A stretch of 64,000 nucleotides of DNA from Chamaecrista fasciculata. Its lineage: Eukaryota; Streptophyta; Magnoliopsida; Fabales; Fabaceae. The position numbers were made by a program, and so were the translations under genes. Position 1 is the first letter of the stretch. Each line of letters opens with the position of its first letter. The stretch spans positions 127,054 through 191,053 of the forward strand of contig QANZ01048874.1 of assembly GCA_003254925.1 (NCBI GenBank), written 5' to 3'. Shown one piece after another: positions 25,548 to 37,796 of the stretch. The notes below the pieces were generated by a model. That model worked only from the letters and a program-made list of their open reading frames with translations. It made no database searches and was not told the origin of the DNA.

Positions 25548-25915
25548 GGTTAAAGTGCACTTTTGATCCCATAACTTTGGAAAACATTTTAATTTGGTCC
25601 CATAACTTTTTTTGTTGCAATTTTAGTCTCATAACTTTTGAAAATGTCTCACTGTTGGTTCCAATACTGATTTCTATCCATTATCTGCCGCTAAAATGAT
25701 CTGACATACTGAGTTGGACGATGACGTGACAAATATAGGTGAAGTTATAGGACGAATGAAAATCAACTTGGAACCAACGGTGAGACGTTTTTAGAAGTTA
25801 TGGGACCAAATTGAGACCTTTGCCAAAGTTATGAGACCAAAATTGCAAGAAAAAAAGTTATGGGACCAAATTGAAACCTTTTCCAAAGTTATGAGACCAA
25901 AAATACACTTTGGCC
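25548..25915. mobile_element. Mutator-like fold-back MITE with exact 9-bp target duplication
   Basis: Starts GGTTAAAGTGCACTTTTG and ends AAAATACACTTTGGCC. Each arm holds three spaced copies of a TTTGGTCCCATAACTTT-like unit in inverted orientation. The flanking 9-mers AAAAAATAA (25539-25547 and 25916-25924) are identical, the target length of Mutator-like elements. There is no coding region. Confidence 0.8.
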
Positions 25916-26157
25916 AAAAAATAATTTTTGTAACTAATCAAAACTGTATATAAAGCTGCATTATTAATTGCATGTAATGCCAACTTTACATCATAGACTA
26001 ACTTATATATAATAGTTTTCTCATGTAATTTCTTAATCAAATGATGAGATTTGAATTCCCCGCACGAAAAGTATTTTATATTTGATATCTCTTTAATGAA
26101 ATATCCATGGATGATTAGTTATTTCTATTCACAATTGATACTTTAGTTAAAAAAAAA

Positions 26158-26653
26158 GGTAAATTATATTTTGGGTGTCCTGAGGTATGAACCGATTTCA
26201 TTTTGGTATCCTATTCTTTCATAAGTGACATTTTGGTACCTTGTTTTATTTGCCGGTAGCACTTTGATACCAATTTTTTTCCTGCTACCTCTCGATGGAA
26301 AAAAACACTTGCATGTCATGTGCATGTTCAAAAATACGAAATCTACTATTTTAAACTCATATTTCACGATTCAGCCTCCAAAAAATACGATTCAATATGT
26401 ACTTGAAGGCACATGATTTCATATTTTTTTAGCATGAATTATGAAATTTGAGTTTTTGAGGGTGAATTTTGTATTTTTAACCATGCATGTGACCTGCATG
26501 AGCATTTTTCCAAAAGAAAGTAATGGGAAAAGAGTTTTGGGTACCAAAGTGCTAATGACGAATAGAATAGGGTACTAAAATGTTACTTTTAAAAGAATAT
26601 AGTACCAGAGTTAAATTGGTCCATACCTTTGGATACCAAAATGTAATTTACCC
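26158..26653. mobile_element. Mutator-like fold-back MITE, GGTAAATTAT..TAATTTACCC ends
   Basis: GGTAAATTATATTTTGG at left is mirrored by CCAAAATGTAATTTACCC at right. CATTTTGGTACC-type units repeat in each arm. A related end sequence occurs in the 52415-52843 and 56185-57381 elements. Flanks are both TTAAAAAA-like, compatible with a 9-bp duplication with one difference. Confidence 0.7.
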
Positions 26654-26940
26654 TTAAAAAAACTTACATAGTACTTTAAATAAATTTTTATTTATCTTTG
26701 TTATTAAAATTTTCATTTAAGAATAAAACATGCATGCAACAGATTATCTTGATCAATTATAAGAAAACAAGAGAATAATTTTTTTAAAAAAAATTAAAAT
26801 TTGTATGGGAATTTTTGCAATTACGAAAGTATTGAAGAGGACAAGAGGAAGGGAGTAGAGTCAAGCTTGGTAAGCCAGCAGCCGTCTGATTGGTTCAAAC
26901 ATATGAAACATGCCAAACTTCCCTCAAAATACTAATTATA
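26654..26940. other. AT-rich spacer
   Basis: Nothing recognised. Confidence 0.4.
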
Positions 26941-27118
26941 CACAATATTATAATATTATATATTTGTGAAAGTATATATTATAATATGGAAGCATATATT
27001 ATAATATTGTGTATAATATATTGTGTATTATAATATTATACTTTCACAATATTATAATATTATACTTTCACAATATTATAATACACAATATTATAATATA
27101 TACTTCCATATTATAATA
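26941..27118. repeat. AT-rich palindromic block abutting a Helitron end
   Basis: Composed of repeated TATAATATTAT, CACAATATTATAATA and GAAAGTATATATTATAATAT motifs in both orientations, including CTTCCATATTATAATAT (about 27103-27119) opposite ATATTATAATATGGAAG (about 26975-26991). It could form hairpins or cruciforms. Confidence 0.6.
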
Positions 27119-27295
27119 TTAGGGGCTTTGCGTGCCTTAACGGGCACGCAAATATGTATGTAAAATAAATAAGGGACTAAATTGTTAACTTAGTAAAGAA
27201 AGAGAGACCAAATAGTAAATTTTCTCTTATTTTTAATTTTATAGACTATAGTTTTAAATATGGACGACCAGAAAGGGGTGGAGACATATAATATA
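27119..27295 (-). mobile_element. Mini-Helitron copy A
   Basis: Read on the minus strand it ends with a hairpin (TTTGCGTGCC with its complement GGCACGCAAA), then GCCC and CTAA followed by a host T. This is the Helitron 3' signature (hairpin a few bases before CTRR, insertion into an AT dinucleotide). Its 5' end (TTATATTATATG) lies directly against the CTAG 3' end of copy B and lacks the TC found in copies C and D. Confidence 0.75.
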
Positions 27296-27461
27296 ACTAG
27301 GGGCTTTGCGTGCCCTAACGGGCACGCAAATATGTATGTAAAATAAATAAGGGACTAAATTGTTAACTTAGTAAAGAAAGAGAGACCAAATAGTAAATTT
27401 TCTCTTATTTTTAATTTTATAGACTATAGTTTTAAACATGGACGACCAGAAAGGGGTGGAG
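27296..27461 (-). mobile_element. Mini-Helitron copy B, tandem with copy A, cut at an N
   Basis: Period of 177 bp with copy A and only a few base differences. A perfect 11-bp stem with a 4-base loop (27305-27315 with 27320-27330) lies five bases from the CTAG end (27296-27299). The 5' end is missing because the copy stops at the single N (27462), so the tandem arrangement may be partly an assembly effect. Confidence 0.7.
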
Positions 27462-27462
27462 N

Positions 27463-28275
27463 ACGAGACTTCAATTCAAGTCAATAGAAAGAATATTGTA
27501 GTATTTATTTATAAATGTGTGGAAGGACTTTTATATTTTTGGCCTATTTACTTTTGAATTGGTCTTCCATTGTTTCAACCTATTAAAGAAAGCCAGCCCA
27601 TCTTTTTTCAATTTAGAAGAGAATCCCATTTACCAAATCTCATTGTTTACAAAAGAATACTTAATTTGGGGTTTCTCTTCTATGCTAAGAAAAAGACTTG
27701 TATAGTTATTCTCATTTATTTTTAATAAGTATTTTGTCAATTAGAAAATCCGGGAATACAAGTCATTTTAAGAAAGTAAAAGGTTGTGTAATAATATATA
27801 AATATTAGTAACACCATTTATTTATTATAGTGAAAAATGAACAAAATAAACTCAACACTCAATACTCCTTTCAAACTTTTTGTTACATATGGAAGCATTG
27901 ATTAAAATACGCATATAACACGTGCATCCATAATAATAAAAACTTGAAGTTAATTCTTTTTCGTTTTAAAAAACCACATTTATTATTTTCTATTTGAAAT
28001 CATTGTCTCTAAGATAGAACATTAAATGTAAGTATCTCTCTAAAAAAAAATTTGAATTTAAATTTGTCCATTACATTATAAACAACATATCTTATTAGTA
28101 ACTTTTGAAGAAAAAGTTAGATAAAATAAATATTTTTTTTATAACATTCTTATAATAAAAAATTAATTTCTATTATCTCTATTCAATCATTATAAATTTG
28201 ATATTTTATATTACTAATTATATAAAACTCTTAATTATGTATCATTTATTTTATTTACTAATCTATAATAACTTA
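27463..28275. other. Spacer between oppositely oriented mini-Helitrons
   Basis: AT-rich with no recognised gene. A 62-codon open frame (27517-27705) has no known domain. Confidence 0.4.
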
Positions 28276-28454
28276 TCTTATATTATATGGCTCCACACCT
28301 TTTTGGTCGTCAGGTCTAAAATTATAGTCTACGAAATTAAAAATAAGAGAAAATTTACTATTTGGTCTCTCTTTCTTTACTAAGTTAACAATTTAATTCC
28401 TTATTTATTCTACATACATATTTGCGTACCCGTTAGTGCACGTAAAGCCTCTAG
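28276..28454 (+). mobile_element. Mini-Helitron copy C
   Basis: Begins TCTTATATTATATGGC after a host A and ends GCCTCTAG before a host T, the TC..CTRR borders of a Helitron. The sub-terminal hairpin (28421-28446) is present but has several mismatches. Orientation is opposite to copies A, B and D. Confidence 0.75.
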
Positions 28455-30031
28455 TAAAATATATGTTTTGGAATTATGATTGGAAGAAGTAGCAACATTT
28501 GAAAAGAATGAAAATGAAAAAACTGAAGTTAGCAGCAAAAGAACCTTCGCTTACCATCACCAGTCCACAGAAGCGGCGAGAAGGAAAGAGGAATGTCTTG
28601 TATATATATATATATATCTTTGATTTTTTTTTGAAATAATTAGGAGTAATTTATTTTGTAATCTCTATAATCATCAACGATTTGATAGTTGAGTCAAATT
28701 TAAGAATAAAAGTAAAGTAAAAATTTAAGGACAAAAATGTATAAATTTAAGATTAAAAAATATAAAATCAATTCAAATTGAAAAATTAAATTATCACAAG
28801 GAAAAAATCATTAATAATTATAATATTTTGAAAACTGAATTATATATTTTAGTTATGTAAGAACTGATTCATCAATTCAATCAAGTTTAGAGTATGAATT
28901 ATTGAAGGGTAATTCTATAGAGTTCACTATTGGTAGAGCAACTTGTTTTCTCTCTCACAAATTGACACATCTCTCAAAAAAATATGCATCAAAACTTAAA
29001 AAATTAAAAGAAAAAGAATATTAAGAAGAACAAGAAAGACACATATAATTAATTTGTTGGGGCACCAGAGTTTTTTTACGGTGTTTCCCATTATTGAAGC
29101 TTGAAAATGAACTCTAAAACCTATGTCCTATATCTAGAAACTAGAGGCTAATGGTTAACTTATTTAATAATTTTCGTCTAATTTATTTGGCTTTTAATAT
29201 CAAGGAGTAGCTCCATAGAATAATAATAATAATAATAATAATCACAAGGAGTAGCAAAAACTTGTTTGATTTTTGGCATTAGGCATCTTCGTAAAATATA
29301 AAAGTAACTTCATTCCAAGTTGGAAAAATAAAAGCTAGTGGGCCCCACTCAACCCTCATTTTGTACTTCAAAAACCCTAATGCTTAAAGTCATTCCTTCA
29401 AACCCGTAGGCCACGCCTCCATCTTCCACCATTCACCAATTTTAAATTCTTTTTCTTTTTCCTTAATTTCAGTAATATACTAATATGTGTTAATGTCCTT
29501 TGTGTTGTAAATCTTATTTTATTACTTTTTTTATTTAAATAAAATAAAAAATTGTACGAAATGCGTTTTATTAATAATTAAAAAGTAATAAAAGTCAAGT
29601 ACAATATAACAACCTTATTAAATAATTATTAAAACAATATTTATTTTTATTGTCATATTATCATTTTTCTAAAAATATATATTATTTAGAACTTCAAGTA
29701 ATAAACTAAAAATTCAATTTTTAAAAAATTGTTGAGATAATAATTTAATTTTTAATATATTTGACAAAAAATATTTTTTTTTCATAAATGTAATTAACGA
29801 AAACTTCCCAGTTGATTGAATACTTTTCGGTATAAATACTCATATTTGAGTCGATTTAGTGTTAGAATAAATCTTTCATGAACAAATAGAAGAAATCTTT
29901 TGATTTTCACATAGATTTGAATATAAGTTGAGAGATCTAAGTTTGAATTTTAAAGTTGACATTATTAAAGAAATTTTACTATTCATATATGGTCAGAACA
30001 AAATTAATCTTCATCTAAATCATTACGTAAA
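28455..30031. other. AT-rich spacer
   Basis: An (AAT)n microsatellite lies at about 29217-29242. A CTCTCTCACAAATTGACAC stretch near 28952 is unexplained. No gene recognised. Confidence 0.45.
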
Positions 30032-30186
30032 TTAGGGCACGCAAATATGTATGTAAAATAAATAAGGGACTAAATTGTTAACTTAGTAAAGAAAGAGAGA
30101 CCAAATAGTAAATTTTCTTTTATTTTTAATTTCATAGACTATAGTTTAAACATGGACGACCAGGGGTGGAGCCATATAATATAAGA
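30032..30186 (-). mobile_element. Mini-Helitron copy D, hairpin arm lost
   Basis: On the minus strand it starts TCTTATATTATATGGC after a host A (30185-30186 is GA on +). It ends with GTGCC and CTAA before a T (30032-30035). The interior matches copies A-C, but the distal hairpin arm is missing, so the 3' border falls in the first arm. Confidence 0.7.
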
Positions 30187-30625
30187 TTTATAAAAAAAAT
30201 CTTATGATTAAATAAAAAAAATTAAACTATCAATTCAATATTTTAAAGATTGAACTATTAATTTTATAATTTTTAAAGATTAAATTATAAATTTATTGAA
30301 TGGCAAAAATAAAAATTATAAATTTATTCTATTTTAAGTTATAAAAACAAGCATGGGAGTTTCAGAACAAAAAACAATACTAAAAAGGAAACAAGAGAGA
30401 AAAGCGTACGCACGCGCCGGTCACGTCATTTCCTACTCTCTCTCCTCCTTCAATGCCACGTCGGATTCTCATGAACAGTTGGCTTTCATGGAGAGCGAGT
30501 ACTATTCATTTCCCACTCGCATGAGTACGCCTTATTTGAATAATAATCACTGCCAAAAAAATTAATTAATTAATTCCTTAAATTTAAAAAAAATTATAAA
30601 TTAAAAACATTTTCAGGCTCAACGG
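30187..30625. other. Upstream region of GINT1
   Basis: Includes a GC-richer segment (30405-30440) with GTCACGTCAT, an ACGT-core sequence of the type bound by bZIP factors, and ACGCACGCGCC. A 70-codon open frame here (30353-30565) has no known domain and is treated as promoter sequence. Confidence 0.4.
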
Positions 30626-30637
30626 TATTTATAGATA
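30626..30637 (+). promoter_or_regulatory. Candidate TATA box of GINT1
   Basis: TATTTATAGATA about 300 bases before the start codon. This is consistent with a leader starting near 30660-30670. The transcription start is inferred, not observed. Confidence 0.4.
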
Positions 30638-30837
30638 GGCATAGACTTTCTTTTCTTTCATTCACTCGGACAAAATTCGCATGTATTACCCTCTTAATTC
30701 CCAAAATTGACGAACGTGTCCCGTCATCGAAAATTGCGAGAAAGAGAGAGAAAAATAGCGAGAAAGTGAGAGAAAGCGAGTGGAAAATTTGAAGACTAAG
30801 AAAGAACTAGTGTGTGTGTTTGTGTAGTCATTGCGAA

Positions 30838-30876
30838 ATGCAGGTGATGGAGGCGTTTTTGAGAATTTTCCTTTAG
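30838..30876 (+). promoter_or_regulatory. Upstream ORF (12 codons) in the GINT1 leader
   Basis: ATG at 30838 encodes MQVMEAFLRIFL and stops at TAG 30874-30876, 51 bases before the GINT1 start. If the leader begins near the TATA-derived start, this uORF would be met first by scanning ribosomes. Confidence 0.5.
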
Positions 30877-30927
30877 AGTTGGCGGTTTCCGACCACCTCC
30901 TCCGGCGACGGAGACGGCGGCGGCGAG

Positions 30928-33900
30928 ATGGGTTCCGGCCAGATTAGCGGCGGCGGCGGTGGTGGTAGCAGTGGTGGCGGTAACGGCGGGACTTGCTGTG
31001 ATATGAGCCTGAAGTGTTGGTGTAGGTGGAGATTGGAGCATCAACACTACTATAACCGCTTGTTTTCCTCTGGTTTCGTTTTCTTCTTTGGATGTCTCGT
31101 CTTGTTTGGATCGATTGCTACACTCTATGCTTGGCTTGCTTTCTCTCCTTCAGTTCGAACAGGCCTTTCTTCACTTGGTTGTCAGGAGGACAATGAGGGT
31201 TCCTGGTCGATTGGGATTTTCTATGGTCACTCTCCTTTCTCTCTAAAACCCATTGAAGCTGTAAGTCTGTTGTTTTACTTTTTGTGCACGCCAGTGCTGA
31301 TTTCGCCTTAAATGTTGCTTTTAAAATAAATTGCAAATCAAATCCTGTGGATCATGATTTTGGAAGATCCTTTTGGTTTTGGTGAATTACACAGAACAAT
31401 TTGAATTCGTGTTGTGTGATTTGGGCTTATTATGGGACTCAATTTTTTGTATGCAGGCGAATGTCTGGAGAGATGAGAGTGCAGCTTGGCCAGTAGCTAA
31501 CCCTGTGGTGACTTGTGCTTCTGCTTCTGATGCTGGTTTTCCAAGTAATTTTGTTGCCGACCCTTTTCTTTTTATTCAGGTAATATCTTCTTAAAAAAAT
31601 TATGAACACTGAAATTGCTGTTTTTTTAATTCCTTCTGTACCTAACAGCCAAGAAGAACTATTTTACACCTAATGTTTTGTTGGCCAAGTCAATGTTTGG
31701 GATTGGTAGAGATCAATAGGCTCCAAAGAGTAGAAGTCAAAAGTTAGATTGTCACGGGCAGAGTGAGACGTAATATATTATGCTATTATTATTATTTCTT
31801 CCAATGATCTTGTTTTTGAGCTTGTTTTTTCTCTTCTCAAGTTATGGAAGTTAGACTTCGAGGGTTGCTATTTTAGCGGAAATTTGTTACCCCATGTACG
31901 AGACAGGCTGTTTTGTGAAGTGAGATTTGTTATGACTCGCTGCCACATGATGGACCTTTCAGATTGATGCGGTGACCCCTGATCAATTTTGATGTGATAT
32001 TTTTTGGTAATTATTTAAGAGGGTGATGCGAGTATGGAACAATGATAAAAAGCTATATGAGATTAAGTGAACAAAGAAATTCTCGGGGAGATTTCAGTTT
32101 AGTGTTTAGTGTGATGCATCAAATCTAAGGTTGAGTTGGGTTGAATTGATTTCAGAAGGCCCTCAAGCTGTCATTTTCAAGAACTTTGAGAAGATTAACT
32201 CGTAAATTTTTAAATATTTGTTGCTTATAATTTCGGGTGAGCAAAAGGGATGAAATACCTAGTACTTGCTTTGATTTTTGGGTCCAGTTGATATTTTTGC
32301 ATTTAATGTTTGGGAACTTTAAATGTTTGAATGTTTTGAAAGACGTTGTCATGCTTTCAAACTAAAATCTATGTTTGTCTGCTTGACACATTGGTCCTTG
32401 AAAATGATAGAAACCTAAAAGTTTTCTGTGTATAAGCTTCAAATACCTGAAAGGACAAGTTGCAAATGGAAAGCTATCAGCCATTTCTTTAACTTTAGTA
32501 GGAATTTGTAAAGTCTGGGATTTTTAGTTGCATCACATGTCCATTATATTAAGGGTCCTCGGGGTTGTCTTTGTTAATTAATGAAAAATAAAACAAGTAG
32601 ATTCGCCCCCCCTCCCCCCCAAAAAAGGAGACTTGTAAGGATGGATCTTATAGTGTGAGTTTTCTATAGTAGTTACATGAATCATGATCTTTTCTTGACC
32701 TATTTTTTTTTTTTTTAAAATAAAAATAAGCGCTAGGAAAAAGTGATATACTAGCTAAATTTACATGAATATCGTCAATCTGATGTATCCTCCATCAAAC
32801 TGTCTAATATTGGCAAGTTTGCTGAGAAACTATGAATCCCATGGGTGTTTGTGGCTTATTAAATTCCGCATCTTAGGAGGCTATGTGAGAAAGCAAACTT
32901 TATTTGAAGCCTGACTATGGTGTTACAAAAAGCTGTAGCTGAATGTCAGATTATGACAAGGGAAGGTAGTAGTATTGAGTTGGAGAACATAGTGGAATAT
33001 TATTGGATTGGTTCTGTCAGGAGGAGAGTGACTTGAGTGCTCAGAACCAAAAGTTCAAAAAGAAAAGAAAAAGAGAGAAAAGCTTAATTACAGCTGTTCT
33101 CTAATTTATTTGGTTGGATGACATCTTAATCTGTTTTATTTTTTTCTTTTTTGTTACCATCCACTGATTATCAATGTGCATCTGCCACCTTAACTGATTG
33201 TCTATGAGTGGTCTTCTATGGTGCTACTTTCCTGGTTTACAAATTCTGGGATTTGGATCCTCTGATTGTCAATGGAATTTACTGTGTAAATTTTGGAAAG
33301 AAGACCCAAATGATTTGGGACCCATTTTAAGTGGGTCCACTGAAAAGTGGTGGGTGTCTTTCTTTCTCTTTACATTGTAAATATCTTTAGAGCTTTGAGA
33401 GGATCTCAATCCCAAATTCTGGAATTGTTAATTAAGGCTGCTACAGAGTTATTCTTGACTGGACATAAGAACTGATGCTGCTTACTAGCCTATGGTCCTT
33501 ACACTCACAGATGTCATTCTAGATCTGTGTCTTTGAATAACTAAATTCCTATGATAAATGCATTGATAGGTACAATCAGATAAACTATCCAGATTAAGAA
33601 ATTTAAACTGTATAAAGCTTATTATGCTTTGAATGTGTGCAAATGAACATGTACATTATTATATTTGTGTATGCATGGCCATGGGGTTATTTAAATCTTA
33701 ATTGAAATGGTTACTAAATCATTTTTGATGTTTCTTGAGTTGTGAATTGTTTAGCTACCGTATTGGATAATCAACTTGAGTGGTTTTCTTATACCGATCA
33801 TGATTCAGGGAGACACTTTTTACCTGTTCTATGAGACAAAGAATTCAATAACTCTACAAGGAGATATTGGAGTTGCAAAAAGTACTGACAAGGGAGCAAC

Positions 33901-35997
33901 ATGGAAACAATTGGGCGTTGCCTTGGATGAGGATTGGCATCTTTCTTTTCCTTTTGTCTTTGAGTATCAAGGCCAGGTAAAGGCTCAATCTATTACTCAT
34001 TACCTAGTATTACTTGAGCATTTTTATGGTGGTTCAACTTCTGGTTTTCCTGTGCGCGTAATTCAGTTAATTTAATTTATCTGCAAACATAGTAGTGGAG
34101 AGAAGAATTAGAACTTTATGAAAAACTGTACAATTTTGATTTACAATCTTGACTTTTGGGGTTATATGTTGCACTTGTGCCTTCGATAATTGGTCCCAAG
34201 AAAAATAATATGTTGTTATGAAATGATTCTTATGTACTTTAAATGATTCTCAAGAACTTTTAAGGTTCACGTACTCTGTTATGCAATCTTCATTAGTTTC
34301 TTTTTCATGGTCAGATATACATGATGCCTGAGAGCAGTCAGAAAGGACAACTACGTCTCTATAAAGCTCTAAACTTCCCTTTGCAGTGGACACTAGAAAA
34401 GGTCCTCATGAAAAAACCACTTGTTGATTCCTTAATCATTAATTATGGTGGAAGGTATTGGCTTTTTGGCTCAGATCATAGTCGTTTTGGCTCCAAGAAA
34501 AATGGAGAGTTGGAGATTTGGCATAGCAGTTCACCTCTTGGTCCTTGGAAATCTCACAAGAAAAATCCCATTTATAACATAGATAAGAGCTTGGGGGCTC
34601 GCAATGGAGGCAGGCCATTTATCCATGATGGGAATCTTTATCGTGTTGGTCAGGATTGTGGTGAAACCTATGGAAGACGGGTGCGTGTATTTAAGATAGA
34701 GGTTCTTACCCCTGAAGAATACAAGGAAATTGAAGTACCCTTGGGCTTTGATGAGCCCAACAAGGGTCCAAATGCTTGGAATGGTGCTCGATACCATCAT
34801 CTAGATGTGCAACAGCTTCCATCTGGTGATTGGGTTGGGGTTATGGACGGCGACCGGGTCCCTTCTGGAGATTCAATTCATCGCTTCATTCTTGGTTGTC
34901 TTTCAGTTGCAGTTGCTGCTATGCTCATTGTGGTATTGGGTGTTTTACTTGGATTTGTAAACTGTATAGTTCCTCTCAACTGGACTGTGCATAGCTCTGG
35001 CAAGAGGTATTTTGCTTCCTTGTCTTGGGAAAGATCAAATCTGTTCTCTTCAAGAGTAAGACGGTTCTGTAGCCGGTTGAACAGAGCACCGACATTTCTG
35101 CGTGGAAAGATAAAGCATAATGCTTGTGCTAGGAGGATAATTCTGACTACAATATTTGTTGTGGGCGTTGTATTAATGTGTGCTGGGGTTAAAAATATCT
35201 ATGGAGGCAATGGTTCAGAAGAACCTTACCCCTTGGAAGGGCACTACTCACAGTTTACATTATTAACAATGACTTACGAAGCTCGTCTCTGGAACTTGAA
35301 AATTTATGTGAAACATTACTCAAGATGCTCTTCTGTCCGGGAAATTGTTGTGGTGTGGAACAAAGGAGTCCCTCCCAAACCAAGTGATCTGGACTCTGCT
35401 GTCCCAGTGCGAATCAGGGTCGAGGAAAGAAACTCTCTAAACAACCGGTTCAAAGTTGACCCATTGATAAAGACACGAGCCGTCCTGGAGCTTGATGACG
35501 ACATAATGATGACGTGCGATGACGTCGAGCGAGGTTTCAAGGTGTGGCGACAGCACCCTGACCGGATCGTCGGTTTCTATCCCCGGCTCATCGACGGGAG
35601 CCCATTGAAATACAGAGCCGAAAAGTATGCTCGGATGCACAATGGGTACAACATGATTCTTACCGGTGCGGCTTTCATTGATTCTCAGGAAGCCTTCAAG
35701 AGGTACTGGAGTGAGGAAGCCAAGCCAGGGAGGGAAATGGTAGACAAATTGTTCAATTGTGAAGACGTGCTTTTGAATTACTTGTATGCAAATGCAAGCT
35801 CATCAAGGACTGTGGATTATGTGAAGCCAGCTTGGGCAATTGATACTTCAAAGTTTTCTGGGGCAGCAATAAGTGGGAACACTAAAGTGCATTATAGATT
35901 GAGAAGTCAGTGCCTTGTGAAATTCACAGAGATGTATGGAAGCTTGACTGGTCGTAAGTGGGAATTTGATAGTAGAAAAGATGGCTGGGATGTATAG
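30928..35997 (+). CDS. GINT1: Glucosamine inositolphosphorylceramide transferase (GINT1-type, GT64)
   Basis: Golgi glycosyltransferase adding GlcN(Ac) to glycosyl inositol phosphorylceramides, the main plant sphingolipids. Four exons (30928-31260, 31457-31579, 33809-33976, 34315-35997), all joined in phase 0, give 768 residues; from memory the Arabidopsis protein is close to 765. Domains: Gly/Ser-rich cytosolic start; membrane anchor about 45-72 (SSGFVFFFGCLVLFG); a GH43-like beta-propeller about 90-395 (NFVADPFLF, GDTFYLFYETK, FGSDHSRFGSKKNG); two hydrophobic segments near 399-422 and 483-505; and a C-terminal GT64 domain from about 520 (FTLLTMTYEARLWNLKIYVK). The nucleotide-sugar DXD motif is ELDDDIMM near 600. 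The 1.68-kb last exon holds the whole catalytic part. No lesion is seen. The start is the first in-frame ATG before the anchor, preceded by a 12-codon uORF. Confidence 0.95.
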
Positions 35998-36856
35998 TAA
36001 TGGTATTTGGGAAGGAAGGAGGTTTTTTAGTTAACAGATAGATGCTTTGGCCAGCTTTTGTGTTCTTAGATTTTTGCTTAGTATAAAGTCATTTTGTCCA
36101 TACATTTTCTATTCTACCCCACTGAAATTTATGTGGGTTTTCTTTTTCTTTTGGAAAAAAAAAATAGATTCTCTGCAACATGTAAATTGGTTTTGCAATG
36201 CCATTTTTCTATTTTGTCTGTTTGCTTTCATTTTAAATTTGTGCCTGCAGGAAACAATTTTTTGATACTATCAGATTTTGGTTAATAAGGTTTTGACATA
36301 CTTGTAATCTTGTTCTGAAGTCAAACAGACAAGAATCACAGAAAACAAGGGAAAGAAGAGTGAGTTTCCAATGCATTTCAGTTTTTCCAAGGCATAACCG
36401 CATAAGTATTACTTTTGATATGTTAGATTTAGTTTTGTCTTTTATGTTTTATTTGAGTTAATTTCATTTTTAATATTTTTAAAATAATTTAATTTCATCT
36501 CAATACTCATATCTTATGATTGCTAATGAAAGAAGAGTGGGTTTTTAATATATTATAGTTTTTTCATAGGTATGTACATAATACTTTCATTCTTACAATG
36601 ATAATTAAAATGTTGTTTTTTTTCAATGTGATAGAATATAAGAGGATTGAATCATATATTTTAAATTATATACACGCGTAATTTTTAAAGTCTTATAATA
36701 TAGACATGTAGATTAAATTACATACATTTTTCTTAAGTTTAAATTTTCATTATATTCTATACACAATATCATGCTACGAGGAACGTAACTATACTTATAA
36801 AAGTGTCTAATAGTGGGAAGAATCTATGTCCGGCCAAAAACAAAAAAAGAATCTGA
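35998..36856. other. GINT1 3' region and spacer
   Basis: T-rich 3' flank up to about 36300, then AT-rich sequence up to the gap. No other gene is recognised. Confidence 0.5.
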
Positions 36857-37205
36857 NNNNNNNNNNNNNNNNNNNNNNNNNNNNNNNNNNNNNNNNNNNN
36901 NNNNNNNNNNNNNNNNNNNNNNNNNNNNNNNNNNNNNNNNNNNNNNNNNNNNNNNNNNNNNNNNNNNNNNNNNNNNNNNNNNNNNNNNNNNNNNNNNNNN
37001 NNNNNNNNNNNNNNNNNNNNNNNNNNNNNNNNNNNNNNNNNNNNNNNNNNNNNNNNNNNNNNNNNNNNNNNNNNNNNNNNNNNNNNNNNNNNNNNNNNNN
37101 NNNNNNNNNNNNNNNNNNNNNNNNNNNNNNNNNNNNNNNNNNNNNNNNNNNNNNNNNNNNNNNNNNNNNNNNNNNNNNNNNNNNNNNNNNNNNNNNNNNN
37201 NNNNN
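36857..37205. other. Assembly gap (349 N)
   Basis: Run of N bordered by poly-A on the right. Any open frames spanning it are artefacts. Confidence 0.99.
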
Positions 37206-37361
37206 AAAAAAAAAAAAAACAAAGCAGAGGTCCCACAAAATCAGACATAGTCTTAAAATAATTTTTTAATTAAATAAATAAAACAGTGAAAAAATTATAA
37301 GAATTGCATGTAAAAGAAAATTATCTTTAAAATAATCATGTAATTGATTTTTGGAAAAAAT

Positions 37362-37720
37362 TCCACTATTAGTCCCACCTTAGATTTTGATTCTTTATTT
37401 TAAGGATAAGTTACAATTTTGATTATTTATTTTTGGGCAAGTTGCGGTTCTGGTTTTATATCTTTTTTTTTAAAAAATTTTGGTCCCTTACATTAACTGT
37501 CCAAGTCACATTTAATGGGGAAGATGAACAAAATTTAGAGTGAGACTAATGATAGGACCTTTTGCAAAAATATGAGATCAATTTGTAAAAAAAAAAAAAG
37601 TAAGGATTTGATTTGTAACTTGACAAAAAGATAAAGGACCAAATTTCTAAAACCAAAATGCCTAATTTAGTAATTTACCACTTAACCAAAAGAGATAGGA
37701 CTAAATTCATACTTTGAACA
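37362..37720. repeat. Fold-back element, TTTGGTCCC family
   Basis: ATTAGTCCCACCTTAGATTT and AATTTTGGTCCCTTACATT at left face inverted AAAGGACCAAATTTCTAAAA and ATAGGACTAAATTCATACTT at right. The arms are diverged and the edges approximate. Confidence 0.5.
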
Positions 37721-37796
37721 AAAATATATCAACAAAGTTTAATATAATTCAGAAATAGTTGAATTCATTATCCGTGATATTTTATTAATTTGGATC

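Noticed and set aside
30353..30565. 70-codon frame upstream of GINT1
   Set aside because: It overlaps the likely promoter, with no domain and no supporting context.
36769..37269. Several open frames spanning this interval on both strands
   Set aside because: They run through the N gap and are artefacts. The same holds for 4612-5112.
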